This document shows, piece by piece, positions 10,345 to 19,302 of a stretch of DNA of 64,000 nucleotides. Under the pieces are notes generated by a model. It did no database searches. It worked only from the letters and a program-made list of their open reading frames with translations, and was not told the DNA's origin. This DNA comes from Pseudolabrys sp. (GTDB taxonomy: Bacteria; Pseudomonadota; Alphaproteobacteria; Rhizobiales; Xanthobacteraceae). Where the stretch lies: the NCBI GenBank assembly GCA_022841665.1, contig JALHRB010000001.1:198984-262983 (forward strand). Reading direction: 5' to 3'. The position numbers and the translations under genes are program-made. Numbering within the stretch: the first letter of the stretch is position 1; each line of letters starts with the position of its first letter.

Positions 10345-10941
10345 ATGAAACACGCATCGACCAAACGGGTGTTCGAGTATTGGACCGAGCGGCGCGGCGA
10401 TCGCGCCGCCCCGCACCGCGCCGACATCGATCCGGTGCAAATTCGCTATGCGCTCGGCGACACATTCATGCTGGCCGCCGACTTCATCGAGGAATGGCGG
10501 TTCCGTCTCGCCGGCACGCGCGTCTGCGCATTGTTCGGGCGCGAGATCAAGGGCGAGGCCTTCGCCGCGCTGTGGGACGAAGGCAGCCGCAAAGCGATCT
10601 CCGAACTGATCGCCGATCTGGACGAAGGCGGTGGCATCGTGGCGGGCCTGACCGGACATGCCATCGACGGCTCAACCCTCGACATCGAGCTGCTGCTGCT
10701 GCCGCTTGCCCATGTCGGTCATGCCCGCATCCGCGCGCTCGGCGTCCTCGCCCCGCTGGCACAGCCCTATTGGCTGGGCGAGAAGCCGATCACCGCGCTC
10801 GAACTCGGCACCTTGCGCCATCTCGGCGCGCGCACGGGCGCCGGGGGCCGTCATTTCGCCGACCCCGAAGAGGTGCGCGTACGGCATGGCTTCGTTGTCT
10901 ATAGCGGGGGGCGCGGCGGCCCCGGCGAGCGGGCCGGCTAA
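10345..10941 (+). CDS. PAS domain-containing protein (PAS_5 type)
   Basis: VFEYWTERRGDRAAPHRADIDPVQIRYALGDTFMLAADF...RLAGTRVCALFGREIKG. Confidence 0.85.
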   Translation: MKHASTKRVFEYWTERRGDRAAPHRADIDPVQIRYALGDTFMLAADFIEEWRFRLAGTRVCALFGREIKGEAFAALWDEGSRKAISELIADLDEGGGIVAGLTGHAIDGSTLDIELLLLPLAHVGHARIRALGVLAPLAQPYWLGEKPITALELGTLRHLGARTGAGGRHFADPEEVRVRHGFVVYSGGRGGPGERAG

Positions 10942-11009
10942 CGCCCCATTAACAATACCTCCATAGGGTCGCTAGCGGCCGATACCGCGCCGTAAATGCC
11001 AGGTCCTCC

Positions 11010-11633
11010 ATGGCAATGCCGTTGACCAAACCGAGAATACTGCCGCTCGCCGAGGAGCGCCGGCGCCATCAGCGCGTCAAGGTCAACCTGCTCGGCCGCT
11101 ATATGCTGGCCGACCGGCGGGAGTTTCCCTGCCAGGTCATCGATATGTCGCCTGGCGGCATGGCGCTGGCCGCCCCGGTCGCGGGAATCCCGGGCGAGCG
11201 GGTGATCGCCTATGTCGATCACCTCGGCCGGCTCGAAGGCAAGATCGCCCGCGTGATCGAAAACGGCTTCGCCATGACGATCTCGGCGACGGCGCGCAAG
11301 CGCGACAAACTCGCCGCCCAACTGACCTGGCTCGCCAACCGCCAGATCCTCAACCTGCCGGAAGACCGCCGTCACGGCCGCTTCACCCCGCGCAACCCGA
11401 TGGCGCGGCTCATCATGCCGAACGGCACCAATATCGCCTGCCGGGTCATCGACCTATCGCAATCGGGCGCCGCGGTCGCGATCGCCGAGAACCTGCGGCC
11501 GGCCGTCGGCACCATGGTCACCATCGGCAAGACGCAAGGACGGGTGGTCCGTCATATCGAGGATGGATTCGCCATCGAATTCACTCGCTTGCAGCACTCC
11601 GACTTCATCGAAGACAACGTCACCGGCGAATAG
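11010..11633 (+). CDS. Tandem PilZ domain protein
   Basis: Two copies of RxxxR...(D)xSxxG: RRHQRVKV...DMSPGG and RRHGRF...DLSQSG. Confidence 0.85.
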   Translation: MAMPLTKPRILPLAEERRRHQRVKVNLLGRYMLADRREFPCQVIDMSPGGMALAAPVAGIPGERVIAYVDHLGRLEGKIARVIENGFAMTISATARKRDKLAAQLTWLANRQILNLPEDRRHGRFTPRNPMARLIMPNGTNIACRVIDLSQSGAAVAIAENLRPAVGTMVTIGKTQGRVVRHIEDGFAIEFTRLQHSDFIEDNVTGE

Positions 11634-11677
11634 CGTCACCGCTCCGTAAACGGAGCCGGTCGAATTGAGGCGATTGG

Positions 11678-11703
11678 GCCGCGGCAATGCCGCGGCTTTT
11701 TCT
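11678..11703 (+). terminator. Intrinsic terminator downstream of the PilZ gene
   Basis: GCCGCGGC-AAT-GCCGCGGC followed by TTTTTCT. Confidence 0.8.
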
Positions 11704-11985
11704 ATTCCAAGGCATGCTTTTGCGGCCGGAGTGTCCGCGGCGCAGGGTAAACGCCGCCGCGCCGGCGCCGCCGAAATCCGCGCCATTGCTGCACCAAGAC
11801 GATGAATGCATAGAATTTTACTCAAATGCGATCGTCTAAGATTTGAGACATATTAGATTTGAATACTTACAGTATTCGTCTCTTTCTTTATTTGGCTTAT
11901 ACTCAAATTGACTTGCCTCACTTAGCGGCGATGCAAATGCTTTGTGTGAATTGTGGTCCCAACAAGACGGGATGGGGCCACAAAC

Positions 11986-12657
11986 ATGGACAGGCAAGTC
12001 AACCAGGGTCGTGCGACTGCGCGAGCCATTTTCTGCGCGGCCGCACTGGCCGCCACCGCCGGCATCGCCACTGCCGGCGAGCGCACCGGATCGCTCGGCG
12101 GCGGACCGCTCTCGCCCGGCGAGCGCGTCGCCTATCTCACCGTCGGCGATGCGACGCGCGCGCCGATCGGCTGGGTCGAGTTCTGCGTCGAACACAAATC
12201 GGACTGCAACACCAAGCCGTCGGCGCCACGCGACGTCGTGCTCACGGCCAAGGCCTGGGCCGACATGGTCAAGGTCAACGCCTGGGTCAACGACACCATC
12301 AAGCCGGTGACCGATCTCGACCACTGGGGCGTGGTCGAACGCTGGAGCTACCCGGACGACGGCCGCGGCGACTGCGAGGATTACGTGCTGCTCAAGCGGC
12401 GTCTGCTGATGCAGGCCGGCTGGCCGCGCGAGGCGCTGCTCATCACGGTGGTGCGCGACAAGAAGAACGAAGGTCACGCCGTCCTCACGGTCAAAACCAA
12501 TCTCGGCGAGTTCGTTCTCGACAACCAGGAGGCAGAAGTCCTCGCCTGGAACAAGACCGGCTACCGTTTCGTGAAACGGCAGTCGCAATCCGATCAGAAC
12601 GCCTGGGTGTCGCTCGGCGAGCCGACGCGCGCACCGGCCGCAGTTTCTGCGCGGTAA
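11986..12657 (+). CDS. Transglutaminase-like cysteine proteinase (BTLCP, LapG-like family)
   Basis: Signal peptide; catalytic GRGDCEDYVLLKRRLL, GHAVLTV, EFVLDN. Confidence 0.88.
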   Translation: MDRQVNQGRATARAIFCAAALAATAGIATAGERTGSLGGGPLSPGERVAYLTVGDATRAPIGWVEFCVEHKSDCNTKPSAPRDVVLTAKAWADMVKVNAWVNDTIKPVTDLDHWGVVERWSYPDDGRGDCEDYVLLKRRLLMQAGWPREALLITVVRDKKNEGHAVLTVKTNLGEFVLDNQEAEVLAWNKTGYRFVKRQSQSDQNAWVSLGEPTRAPAAVSAR

Positions 12658-12784
12658 CGGCTCCGCGCGGCGTCGAAGTCAGCCTCGGCGCCGCGCGGGC
12701 CGCTACCTACCTCGCTTCTCCACGGAGGAAATCGCGCTCCCGGTCACGTCCCCACCCCTCCCCGTCCCCAGACCGGGTTCGCGA

Positions 12785-12824
12785 GCGGCCGGCTCTCCCC
12801 CAAGAGCCGGCCGCACCCTGTTTT
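12785..12824 (+). terminator. Probable terminator hairpin
   Basis: 12-bp perfect stem GCGGCCGGCTCT-CCCCCA-AGAGCCGGCCGC followed by accctgtttt. Confidence 0.55.
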
Positions 12825-12877
12825 ACGGTCGCCCGAAGCGCTAAAGTCGCCGCCGCCATTGCAGTGGGGGGCGCCAC

Positions 12878-13495
12878 ATGGTTCGCAGAGCCTGTATCGC
12901 GGGACTATTCGTCATCGCTCACGTCACGGCGGCTGCGGCCGACGATGCCGCCGATTGCAAATCGAATTCCAACGAAAATCGCGCGATCGCCGCCTGCACC
13001 CGCGTCATCGCCTCGGGCAAACTCACCGGCAAGGACCTCGCCAGCCTCTACTACGCGCGCGGCCTGAAGCGGCGCTACAACCGCTCTTACGATGCGGCCG
13101 TCGGCGACTTCACCAACGCGATCAAGCTGGATCCCAAGGATACCTGGTCCTATGTCGCGCGCGGCCACGCCTATGCATACAAAAAGGACTTTCCGCGTGC
13201 TTTTGCCGACCAGGAAACCGCGATCGGCCTCGAGAAAACCGCCGTGACCCACACGGGCCGCGCCATCGACCTGATGGTGGCCGGCGCCTACGACCGCGCC
13301 ATCGCCGACCTAGACGAAGCCCTGCGGCTCAATCCGAAATATTTCTACGCTTATCTCAATCGCGGCGACGCCTACCGCAAGAAACGCGATTTCGCAAAAG
13401 CCGAAGCCGACTATCGCAAGGCGCTCGAGATCACGCCGAATGAAAGCGAAGCGACCAAGGGCTTAAAGAAGGCGCAATCCCGTCTCGCCGATTGA
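12878..13495 (+). CDS. Tetratricopeptide repeat protein, secreted
   Basis: Signal peptide; TPRs DAAVGDFTNAIKLDPKDTWSYVARGHAY and DRAIADLDEALRLNPKYFYAYLNRGDAY. Confidence 0.88.
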   Translation: MVRRACIAGLFVIAHVTAAAADDAADCKSNSNENRAIAACTRVIASGKLTGKDLASLYYARGLKRRYNRSYDAAVGDFTNAIKLDPKDTWSYVARGHAYAYKKDFPRAFADQETAIGLEKTAVTHTGRAIDLMVAGAYDRAIADLDEALRLNPKYFYAYLNRGDAYRKKRDFAKAEADYRKALEITPNESEATKGLKKAQSRLAD

Positions 13496-13500
13496 CCCGA

Positions 13501-14031
13501 TCAGTCGACGCGCTTCAAGCCCTTCGCGTATTGCTGCCAGCGCCGCACATAGATATCGGCGCCGCCGCGGATCATCTCGGCCGCCTTCTCGTCGAGCGAA
13601 CGGATGACGCGCGCGGGCGCGCCGACGATGAGCGAATTATCCGGGAAGCTCTTGCCTTCGGTCACCACCGCGCCGGCGCCCACCAGGCAGTTGCGGCCGA
13701 CTTTCGAGCCGTTGAGCATGATCGCGCCCATGCCGACCAGGCTGTTATCGCCGATGGTGCAGCCGTGCAGGATGACGTTGTGGCCGATCACGCAATTCGA
13801 GCCGATCACCATCGGAAAGCCGGGATCGGTATGCAGCGTGGCGTTGTCCTGGATCTGCGAGCGCTCGCCGATTTCGATCCATTCGTTGTCGCCGCGCAGC
13901 ACCGCGCCGAACCACACGCTCGCCTCGCGCTTGAGCCGCACGCGGCCGATCAGCGTAGCGTTCTCCGCCACCCAATATTGCCCTTCGCCGGGGAATTCCG
14001 GCCCCTGTCCGTCAAGTGTGTAAATCGGCAT
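13501..14031 (-). CDS. Gamma carbonic anhydrase family (hexapeptide repeat) protein
   Basis: Left-handed beta-helix hexapeptides, HTDPGFPMVIGSNCVIGHNVILHGC, SLVGMGA. Confidence 0.9.
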   Translation of the reverse strand: MPIYTLDGQGPEFPGEGQYWVAENATLIGRVRLKREASVWFGAVLRGDNEWIEIGERSQIQDNATLHTDPGFPMVIGSNCVIGHNVILHGCTIGDNSLVGMGAIMLNGSKVGRNCLVGAGAVVTEGKSFPDNSLIVGAPARVIRSLDEKAAEMIRGGADIYVRRWQQYAKGLKRVD

Positions 14032-14091
14032 GTCCGTCCTCTTCTCGATCGAGGACGAACTTGCCCGAATGGGCTGTGCGATGGAAGCGGG

Positions 14092-14424
14092 TTAGGCGAA
14101 GAGGCCGCAGGCCTGCAAGGTCATCACCAGCCCGAGGCCGGACATCAGGCTCCAGAAGCCGGCGATCAGCGTCGCCAGGAACACGAACTCGAAGCGGCGG
14201 CTCTCCTGCCGGCGGCCGAGCAAGGTGTTGCGCATGATCAGGAACGGCGCCGAGACGATCAAAAGCGGCAGCGCGGCGAAAACGAACGGGCGCGGGCCGG
14301 TGCTGAGCAGGCCAAAAGTCGGCAGCCGGTCGGTGACCAGCCGGTAGGCCGAGGCGCTCAGGCCCGCCATGGCGAAGCCGAGCGCCAGCGCGAGCAGCAT
14401 CTGCAAGGACTGGGGGGTGATCAT
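14092..14424 (-). CDS. Small integral membrane protein, hypothetical
   Basis: Intact 110-aa ORF with about three hydrophobic segments. Confidence 0.6.
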   Translation of the reverse strand: MITPQSLQMLLALALGFAMAGLSASAYRLVTDRLPTFGLLSTGPRPFVFAALPLLIVSAPFLIMRNTLLGRRQESRRFEFVFLATLIAGFWSLMSGLGLVMTLQACGLFA

Positions 14425-14569
14425 GACGCCTCAACGCAATACGAGGCCTTCATGTGCAGCAGCGGATGCCCGCTCGCCAGCCAATCCTTAACGAATGGTT
14501 AACATGCCGGCCGCAAAGGCGCCGCGCGGCCCGTGGCATACTCGCCGTTGATTCGAATTCGGAGTGGAA

Positions 14570-15292
14570 ATGGCCTCGCTCGCGCATCGCAACGCCCGCC
14601 CCGCGCGCGCCCGCCGCAAACGTGCCGGCCATAGTCCCCTTTATGCGCCGCTGCTGCTGCTGGCCGGCGTGCTCGCCGTCGGCGCCGCCTACGTCGCCTA
14701 TGTGCTGTGGCCGCGCTGGCCGGAGGCGCCGGTGGCGCGCGACGCGCCCTCGCTGCCGGTGGTGATCGCCGGCACCGCCTTCAACATCGAGCCGGCGGCG
14801 ATCCGCCAGGCCGTGCAGCGCCGCCCCGGCACGCAGGATCGCATCGACCTCGCTTATCTGTGGCCGTCGCTGATCCCGCCCGATCCCGCGCAGAAGGTGA
14901 CCGCCGGCGCGCCGGTCGATCCGAACGAGCGGCTCTTCGTCACCATCCAGTCGGGCGAGCTCTCACTGCCGCCGATGGAGCGCGTGCAGACGATCTATCC
15001 GCGCTATCTCGCGGATGCTCCGCTCGCCAGCCCGCCGGGTTTGACCGTGCGCGGCTTCCGCGACGGCACCGCCTATCAGGACGAGGAGCTGGTGTTCGAG
15101 ACGCAGGCGCCCGAGCATTTCCTCGCGCGCTGCTCGCGCAAGGGCGTCATCAACTCGGGTAGCTGCCTGCTCGAGCGGCGCATCGGCGACGCCGACGTCA
15201 CCATCCGCTTTCCGCGCGACTGGCTGAGCGACTGGCAAAGCGTCGCCGCCGGCATCGACAAGTTGATGGCGCGGTTGCACCCGCAGCCGTAG
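14570..15292 (+). CDS. Hypothetical membrane-anchored protein
   Basis: ATG preceded by GGAG; single N-terminal TM segment (YAPLLLLAGVLAVGAAYVAYVLW). Confidence 0.75.
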   Translation: MASLAHRNARPARARRKRAGHSPLYAPLLLLAGVLAVGAAYVAYVLWPRWPEAPVARDAPSLPVVIAGTAFNIEPAAIRQAVQRRPGTQDRIDLAYLWPSLIPPDPAQKVTAGAPVDPNERLFVTIQSGELSLPPMERVQTIYPRYLADAPLASPPGLTVRGFRDGTAYQDEELVFETQAPEHFLARCSRKGVINSGSCLLERRIGDADVTIRFPRDWLSDWQSVAAGIDKLMARLHPQP

Positions 15293-15312
15293 CCCTGTCG
15301 CGAAATTGTCGC

Positions 15313-15732
15313 CTATTCCGTCATATCGGCGAGATCGACGTCGAGGATGGGCAGCTCGAAAATATACGAGCGGCGGCCCTTCTCGTTTTCGACGAACAAC
15401 ACGCCGAGAAACTCCTCGCCGAGATAGACCTCCAGCGAGTCCATCTTCTTCGGCCGCGTGACGACGCGAATCTTGTCGTTGTCAAAACGGCGGCGCAGAT
15501 AGGCGTTGAGCGCCGGAACCGGCTGAATGCTCGGGTCCTGCCCGAGCTGAATCACCATGCGGAAATTGTAGGAGCGCTCGCCCTCGTCCTCGTCGCCGGT
15601 GAGCTCGCCGATCTCGTCCTCGCCGACGAAAACATCCGCCGCGTCGCCACCCTTCGGCGCGACGCGGATGTCCGGATTGCCGAACAGCTTCTTCAGATAG
15701 GCGTCGAGTTGCCTGATTTCCTGGACGTTCAA
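15313..15732 (-). CDS. DUF3126 family protein with two tandem copies of the domain
   Basis: LDAYLKKLFGNPDIRV...VFVGEDEIGEL...RSYNF and LNAYLRRRFDNDKIRV...VYLGEEFLGVLF...RSYIF. Confidence 0.8.
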   Translation of the reverse strand: MNVQEIRQLDAYLKKLFGNPDIRVAPKGGDAADVFVGEDEIGELTGDEDEGERSYNFRMVIQLGQDPSIQPVPALNAYLRRRFDNDKIRVVTRPKKMDSLEVYLGEEFLGVLFVENEKGRRSYIFELPILDVDLADMTE

Positions 15733-15760
15733 CGGCTGGCTCCTTGTGGGTGCGACGCGC

Positions 15761-15836
15761 CTAGTGCCCGCTTTCCGAAATCCGTGATCCAGTGCAGCAG
15801 CCTCTTGGACGGATTTCGGAAAGCAAAGGGCACTAG
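15761..15836. repeat. Long imperfect inverted repeat (hairpin 1 of a pair)
   Basis: CTAGTGCCCGCTTTCCGAAATCCGT / ACGGATTTCGGAAAGCAAAGGGCACTAG, 25-bp stem with one 3-nt bulge, 23-nt loop. Confidence 0.9.
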
Positions 15837-15849
15837 CAAGTCTATGATT

Positions 15850-15926
15850 CTAGTGCCGCTTCCGATTTGAAGTTCCTGATCGAATTTTCCGCGGGCGGCA
15901 CAGGAACTTCAAATCGGCGGCACTAG
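15850..15926. repeat. Long imperfect inverted repeat (hairpin 2 of a pair)
   Basis: CTAGTGCCGCTTCCGATTTGAAGTTCCTG / CAGGAACTTCAAATCGGCGGCACTAG, 26-bp stem with one 3-nt bulge, 22-nt loop. Confidence 0.9.
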
Positions 15927-15970
15927 TTGCCCGATCGCGCCGCCCGGCGCAAGCGCCGGCGCTGGCAGCG

Positions 15971-16801
15971 TCAGCCGTCCAGCATGATGCCGTAGAGCAT
16001 CTGGTCCATGGCACGCGAGGGCTCAGGGCAGCCGGCCTCGCCGACCACCTTGGCCGGCACGCCGGCGACAGTCACGTTGTTCGGCACCGGCTTGATGACG
16101 ACCGAGCCGGCGGCGATGCGCGCGCAATGGCCGACCTCGATATTGCCGAGGATCTTGGCGCCGGCGCCGATCATCACGCCGCGGCGGATTTTCGGATGGC
16201 GATCCTCGTGTTCCTTGCCGGTGCCGCCGAGTGTGACGTCGTGCAGGATCGACACGTCGTCCTCGATCACCGCGGTCTCGCCGACCACGAGGCCGGTGGC
16301 GTGGTCGAGGAAGATGCCGCGCCCGATGCGCGCCGCCGGATTGATGTCGCACTGGAACACGACCGAGGACCGGCTCTGCAGATAGAGCGCGAAGTCCTTG
16401 CGGCCCTTCGCCCAAAGCCAGTGCGCCAGCCGATGCGTCTGGATGGCGTGGAAGCCTTTGTAATAGAGCACCGGCTCGACGAAGCGGCCGGTCGCCGGAT
16501 CGCGGTCGACCGTGGCGACGACGTCAGCGCGGAAGGCCTCGCCCAAAGCCGGCGCGTCGTCGAGCGCGGCGCCATAGGCCTGGCGGATCAGGTCAGCCGA
16601 CACGTCGGGGTGATCGAGGCGCTGGCTGACGCGATGCACGATCGCCGCTTCCAGCGAGTCGTGGTGGAGAATGTTTTCGTAGATGAAGGTGGCGAGTTCG
16701 GGTTCGCGGCGCGTCACGTCCTCAGCTTCGCTGCGGATGCGCGACCAAACCGGATCGACCTTGTCGAGGCCCTTGGCAGCCTTCGCCTGATAGTGAGCCA
16801 T
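15971..16801 (-). CDS. cysE: Serine O-acetyltransferase
   Basis: DPVWSRIRSEAEDVTRREPELATFIYENILHHDSLEAAIVHRVSQRL...HPKIRRGVMIGAGAKILGNIEVG. Confidence 0.95.
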   Translation of the reverse strand: MAHYQAKAAKGLDKVDPVWSRIRSEAEDVTRREPELATFIYENILHHDSLEAAIVHRVSQRLDHPDVSADLIRQAYGAALDDAPALGEAFRADVVATVDRDPATGRFVEPVLYYKGFHAIQTHRLAHWLWAKGRKDFALYLQSRSSVVFQCDINPAARIGRGIFLDHATGLVVGETAVIEDDVSILHDVTLGGTGKEHEDRHPKIRRGVMIGAGAKILGNIEVGHCARIAAGSVVIKPVPNNVTVAGVPAKVVGEAGCPEPSRAMDQMLYGIMLDG

Positions 16802-16897
16802 AGAATATTATTCTCCGACGCCTCCCGATCCCCTAGCTAAGTCTTTTATCACAGTTCGGAAGGGGCGAAAACTTCTCCATTCCTTCCGCCGCATGGC

Positions 16898-17650
16898 TCA
16901 TGCGCGCCGGCCGAGGAAGTCCAGCACGCCTTGTTTATAAACCTTGTCGCCGACCGCCAGCATATGGTCGCGGCCGGGGATATCGAGCGCCTGCGCACCC
17001 GGAATGAGTTTGGCCAGATCGTGCGGCGAGCCGGCGACGTCGTCTTTGGTCCCGACGGCGACCAGAACGGGCACGCTAATCGAAGCGACCTGCGCGCGCG
17101 TCAGCGTCTGACGCGAACCGCGGATGCAGGCGGCAAGCGCCTTCAGGTCGGATTTGGTCTGCTCCGCGAAAGAGCGGAAGGCGCGGCCGGTCGGATCGGA
17201 GATGTCGGCGAGCGAAGGCGCCTCCATCGCTTCGGCGATGCTCGACGGCAGGCCGACGCCTTCGACCAGCCGGACGCCGAGCCCGCCCAGCACCGCCGAA
17301 CGCACGCGCGCGGGATGCTCGACCGCGAGGAAGGCCGTGATGCGCGCACCCATCGAGTAACCCATGACGTCGGCGCGCGCGATGCCGAGGTGGTCGAGCA
17401 GCGCGCGCACGTCGTTCGCCATCAGCGAACTGTGATAGAGCGCGGGATCGTAGAGCTTGGTCGATTGCCCGTGGCCGCGATTGTCGAGCGCGATCGCACG
17501 CCGGCCGGCGCGCGTGAGCGTCGACACCCAGGCGGGATTGACCCAGTTCACTTCCTTGGTGGAGGCGAACCCGTGCACCAGAACGATGGGGTCGCCCTCG
17601 CCCTGATCGAGATAGGCGATGTCGACATCGCCGCTTTTGAAACTTGGCAT
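16898..17650 (-). CDS. Alpha/beta fold hydrolase
   Basis: PIVLVHGFASTKEVNW, GYSMGARIT nucleophile elbow. Confidence 0.9.
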   Translation of the reverse strand: MPSFKSGDVDIAYLDQGEGDPIVLVHGFASTKEVNWVNPAWVSTLTRAGRRAIALDNRGHGQSTKLYDPALYHSSLMANDVRALLDHLGIARADVMGYSMGARITAFLAVEHPARVRSAVLGGLGVRLVEGVGLPSSIAEAMEAPSLADISDPTGRAFRSFAEQTKSDLKALAACIRGSRQTLTRAQVASISVPVLVAVGTKDDVAGSPHDLAKLIPGAQALDIPGRDHMLAVGDKVYKQGVLDFLGRRA

Positions 17651-17658
17651 GCGGCCTT

Positions 17659-18816
17659 TTAGCCGCGCGCGGTCAAGGCTGCAAACCGGCGCAACCGGCG
17701 CTCCTTGCGATAGCGAATGACACGCAACGCCATGCGCTCGGTGGCGCTCTTGAGCGAGGACACGAAGGCGAAGGCCGTGAGCAGCGCGCCGAGCATCCAG
17801 ACGCCAAGATCGAAGACGGCGACGCTGAGCGCGATGGCGCCGCGCCCGACCACCTTGAGGATGGCGCGCGTCTTGCCGCCCTGCTTTTCCGCCAGCTTGG
17901 CGATGCGCGCCATCTCGCGCGGGGTCTCGGCGAGTTTAAGCCCGTCGAAGGCGGCCTGCGTGCCGGCCTTGGCCTGCACGCGGCCGACGTCGCGCGCCAG
18001 ATGCACCAGCCCGCCGGCGCGCTCGACCTTGACCGCCTCGCGTGCGGTGCGGATCGCCAGACCCGGCTCGGCAACCGAAACGGTGGCGGCCGCTTTCTTG
18101 AGCTGCCCCCAGTCGACGACGCTGCGCATGGAGCGGCCGATATAGCCGGCCATCTCGCCGCCGAGCCTGCCGGTCTTGCGCGCGGCCTTCGCCACCGACA
18201 AACCGACACGCACCGGCGCCGCAACACCCGCCGTCGCGTAACTGCCGGCAGTGACGGCGAGGCCGACCGCGGCCAGGCCCAACACAAGCTCATCGGCGTT
18301 CTGCCCGGTGGCGAGCCGCGTGCCCTCGCGCACGGCGTCGCGGATGTCGCCGAACACGAACAGATCGCCGAGCGCGGTGCCGGCCAGCCCCGCCATGTCG
18401 GACGGCTCGCCGGTGACGAGCCCGAGCGCGAAACTTTCCGCCGCCGAGCGCGCCGAGGCGGCCTCCGCCACGGCGGCATTCACCCTCTCGATCAGCGCGG
18501 AATCGAGCGCGACCTGCCGCGCGGCCGCCAGCTCGACAAAACTCCTGGCCAGATCGGCATCCTTGGCCGCCAGCGCCTCCTCGATCTCGCGCCGCGCCAA
18601 GTCCGCATCGAATTTGCCGTCGAGCGCATGCTCGGCGATTCGCGCCGGATCGTCCTCGATGGCGAGCAACGCGTTCGCCTCCAGCCCGCGCGGCACCACA
18701 TAGGAAGCCGCCGCCGCCAACAGCGCGGCCGCCAGCAAGGCCGGACCGATATGAACGCGGCGATTCACCATTTCTTCCTGCACATCCGGGGGCGCCAAAC
18801 CGAGCGCGTCACGCAT
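17659..18816 (-). CDS. Conserved hypothetical membrane protein
   Basis: Intact 385-aa ORF with N-terminal and C-terminal hydrophobic segments; compatible with an intact gene between flanking genes. Confidence 0.7.
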   Translation of the reverse strand: MRDALGLAPPDVQEEMVNRRVHIGPALLAAALLAAAASYVVPRGLEANALLAIEDDPARIAEHALDGKFDADLARREIEEALAAKDADLARSFVELAAARQVALDSALIERVNAAVAEAASARSAAESFALGLVTGEPSDMAGLAGTALGDLFVFGDIRDAVREGTRLATGQNADELVLGLAAVGLAVTAGSYATAGVAAPVRVGLSVAKAARKTGRLGGEMAGYIGRSMRSVVDWGQLKKAAATVSVAEPGLAIRTAREAVKVERAGGLVHLARDVGRVQAKAGTQAAFDGLKLAETPREMARIAKLAEKQGGKTRAILKVVGRGAIALSVAVFDLGVWMLGALLTAFAFVSSLKSATERMALRVIRYRKERRLRRFAALTARG

Positions 18817-19029
18817 ATCTATTCCTCAAAAGATTCGGCGGCGGAAATACGGTCTCACGCTAACCCTAACGCCGCCGCCTGATGCATAAGAAATGCCCGC
18901 CATTGAGCACCGTTCCGGGCTACGCACAGGCACGGTTTACGAACCGTGAGAAGCCTAGGCATAAAGGATGCGCCTCGCTATGGTGCGGCCCGTTCGCCGC
19001 CTTCCGCGCGGCCGCCGCAAGGGTTCCCC

Positions 19030-19278
19030 ATGGCTGAGCATGTCGTTCCCCACTTCCACAACGATCCGGGCATGCCGGTGATCGAAATCGGCGCCAAGGA
19101 ATTCATGTGCGTGGGCGCCAAGCCGCCGTTCGACCATCCGCACGTCTTCCTCGACATGGGCGACGACAGCGAGATCATCTGCCCCTATTGCTCGACGCTC
19201 TACCGCTACGATCCCGCGCTCAATTCGCACGCGGCCCGTCCGGCCGCCTGCGCGCTGCCGCTCACCGAAACCGCCTGA
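19030..19278 (+). CDS. Zinc-finger domain-containing protein (zf-CHCC / NDUFS6-like)
   Basis: ICPYCSTLYRYDP, FDHPHVFLDMG. Confidence 0.88.
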   Translation: MAEHVVPHFHNDPGMPVIEIGAKEFMCVGAKPPFDHPHVFLDMGDDSEIICPYCSTLYRYDPALNSHAARPAACALPLTETA

Positions 19279-19302
19279 CCTAAACCGCCGGAGCATCCGC
19301 CC

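Noticed and set aside
18931-18948. CACGGTT-TACG-AACCGTG hairpin as a terminator or operator
   Set aside because: Short 7-bp stem with no T-run and no clear regulatory context
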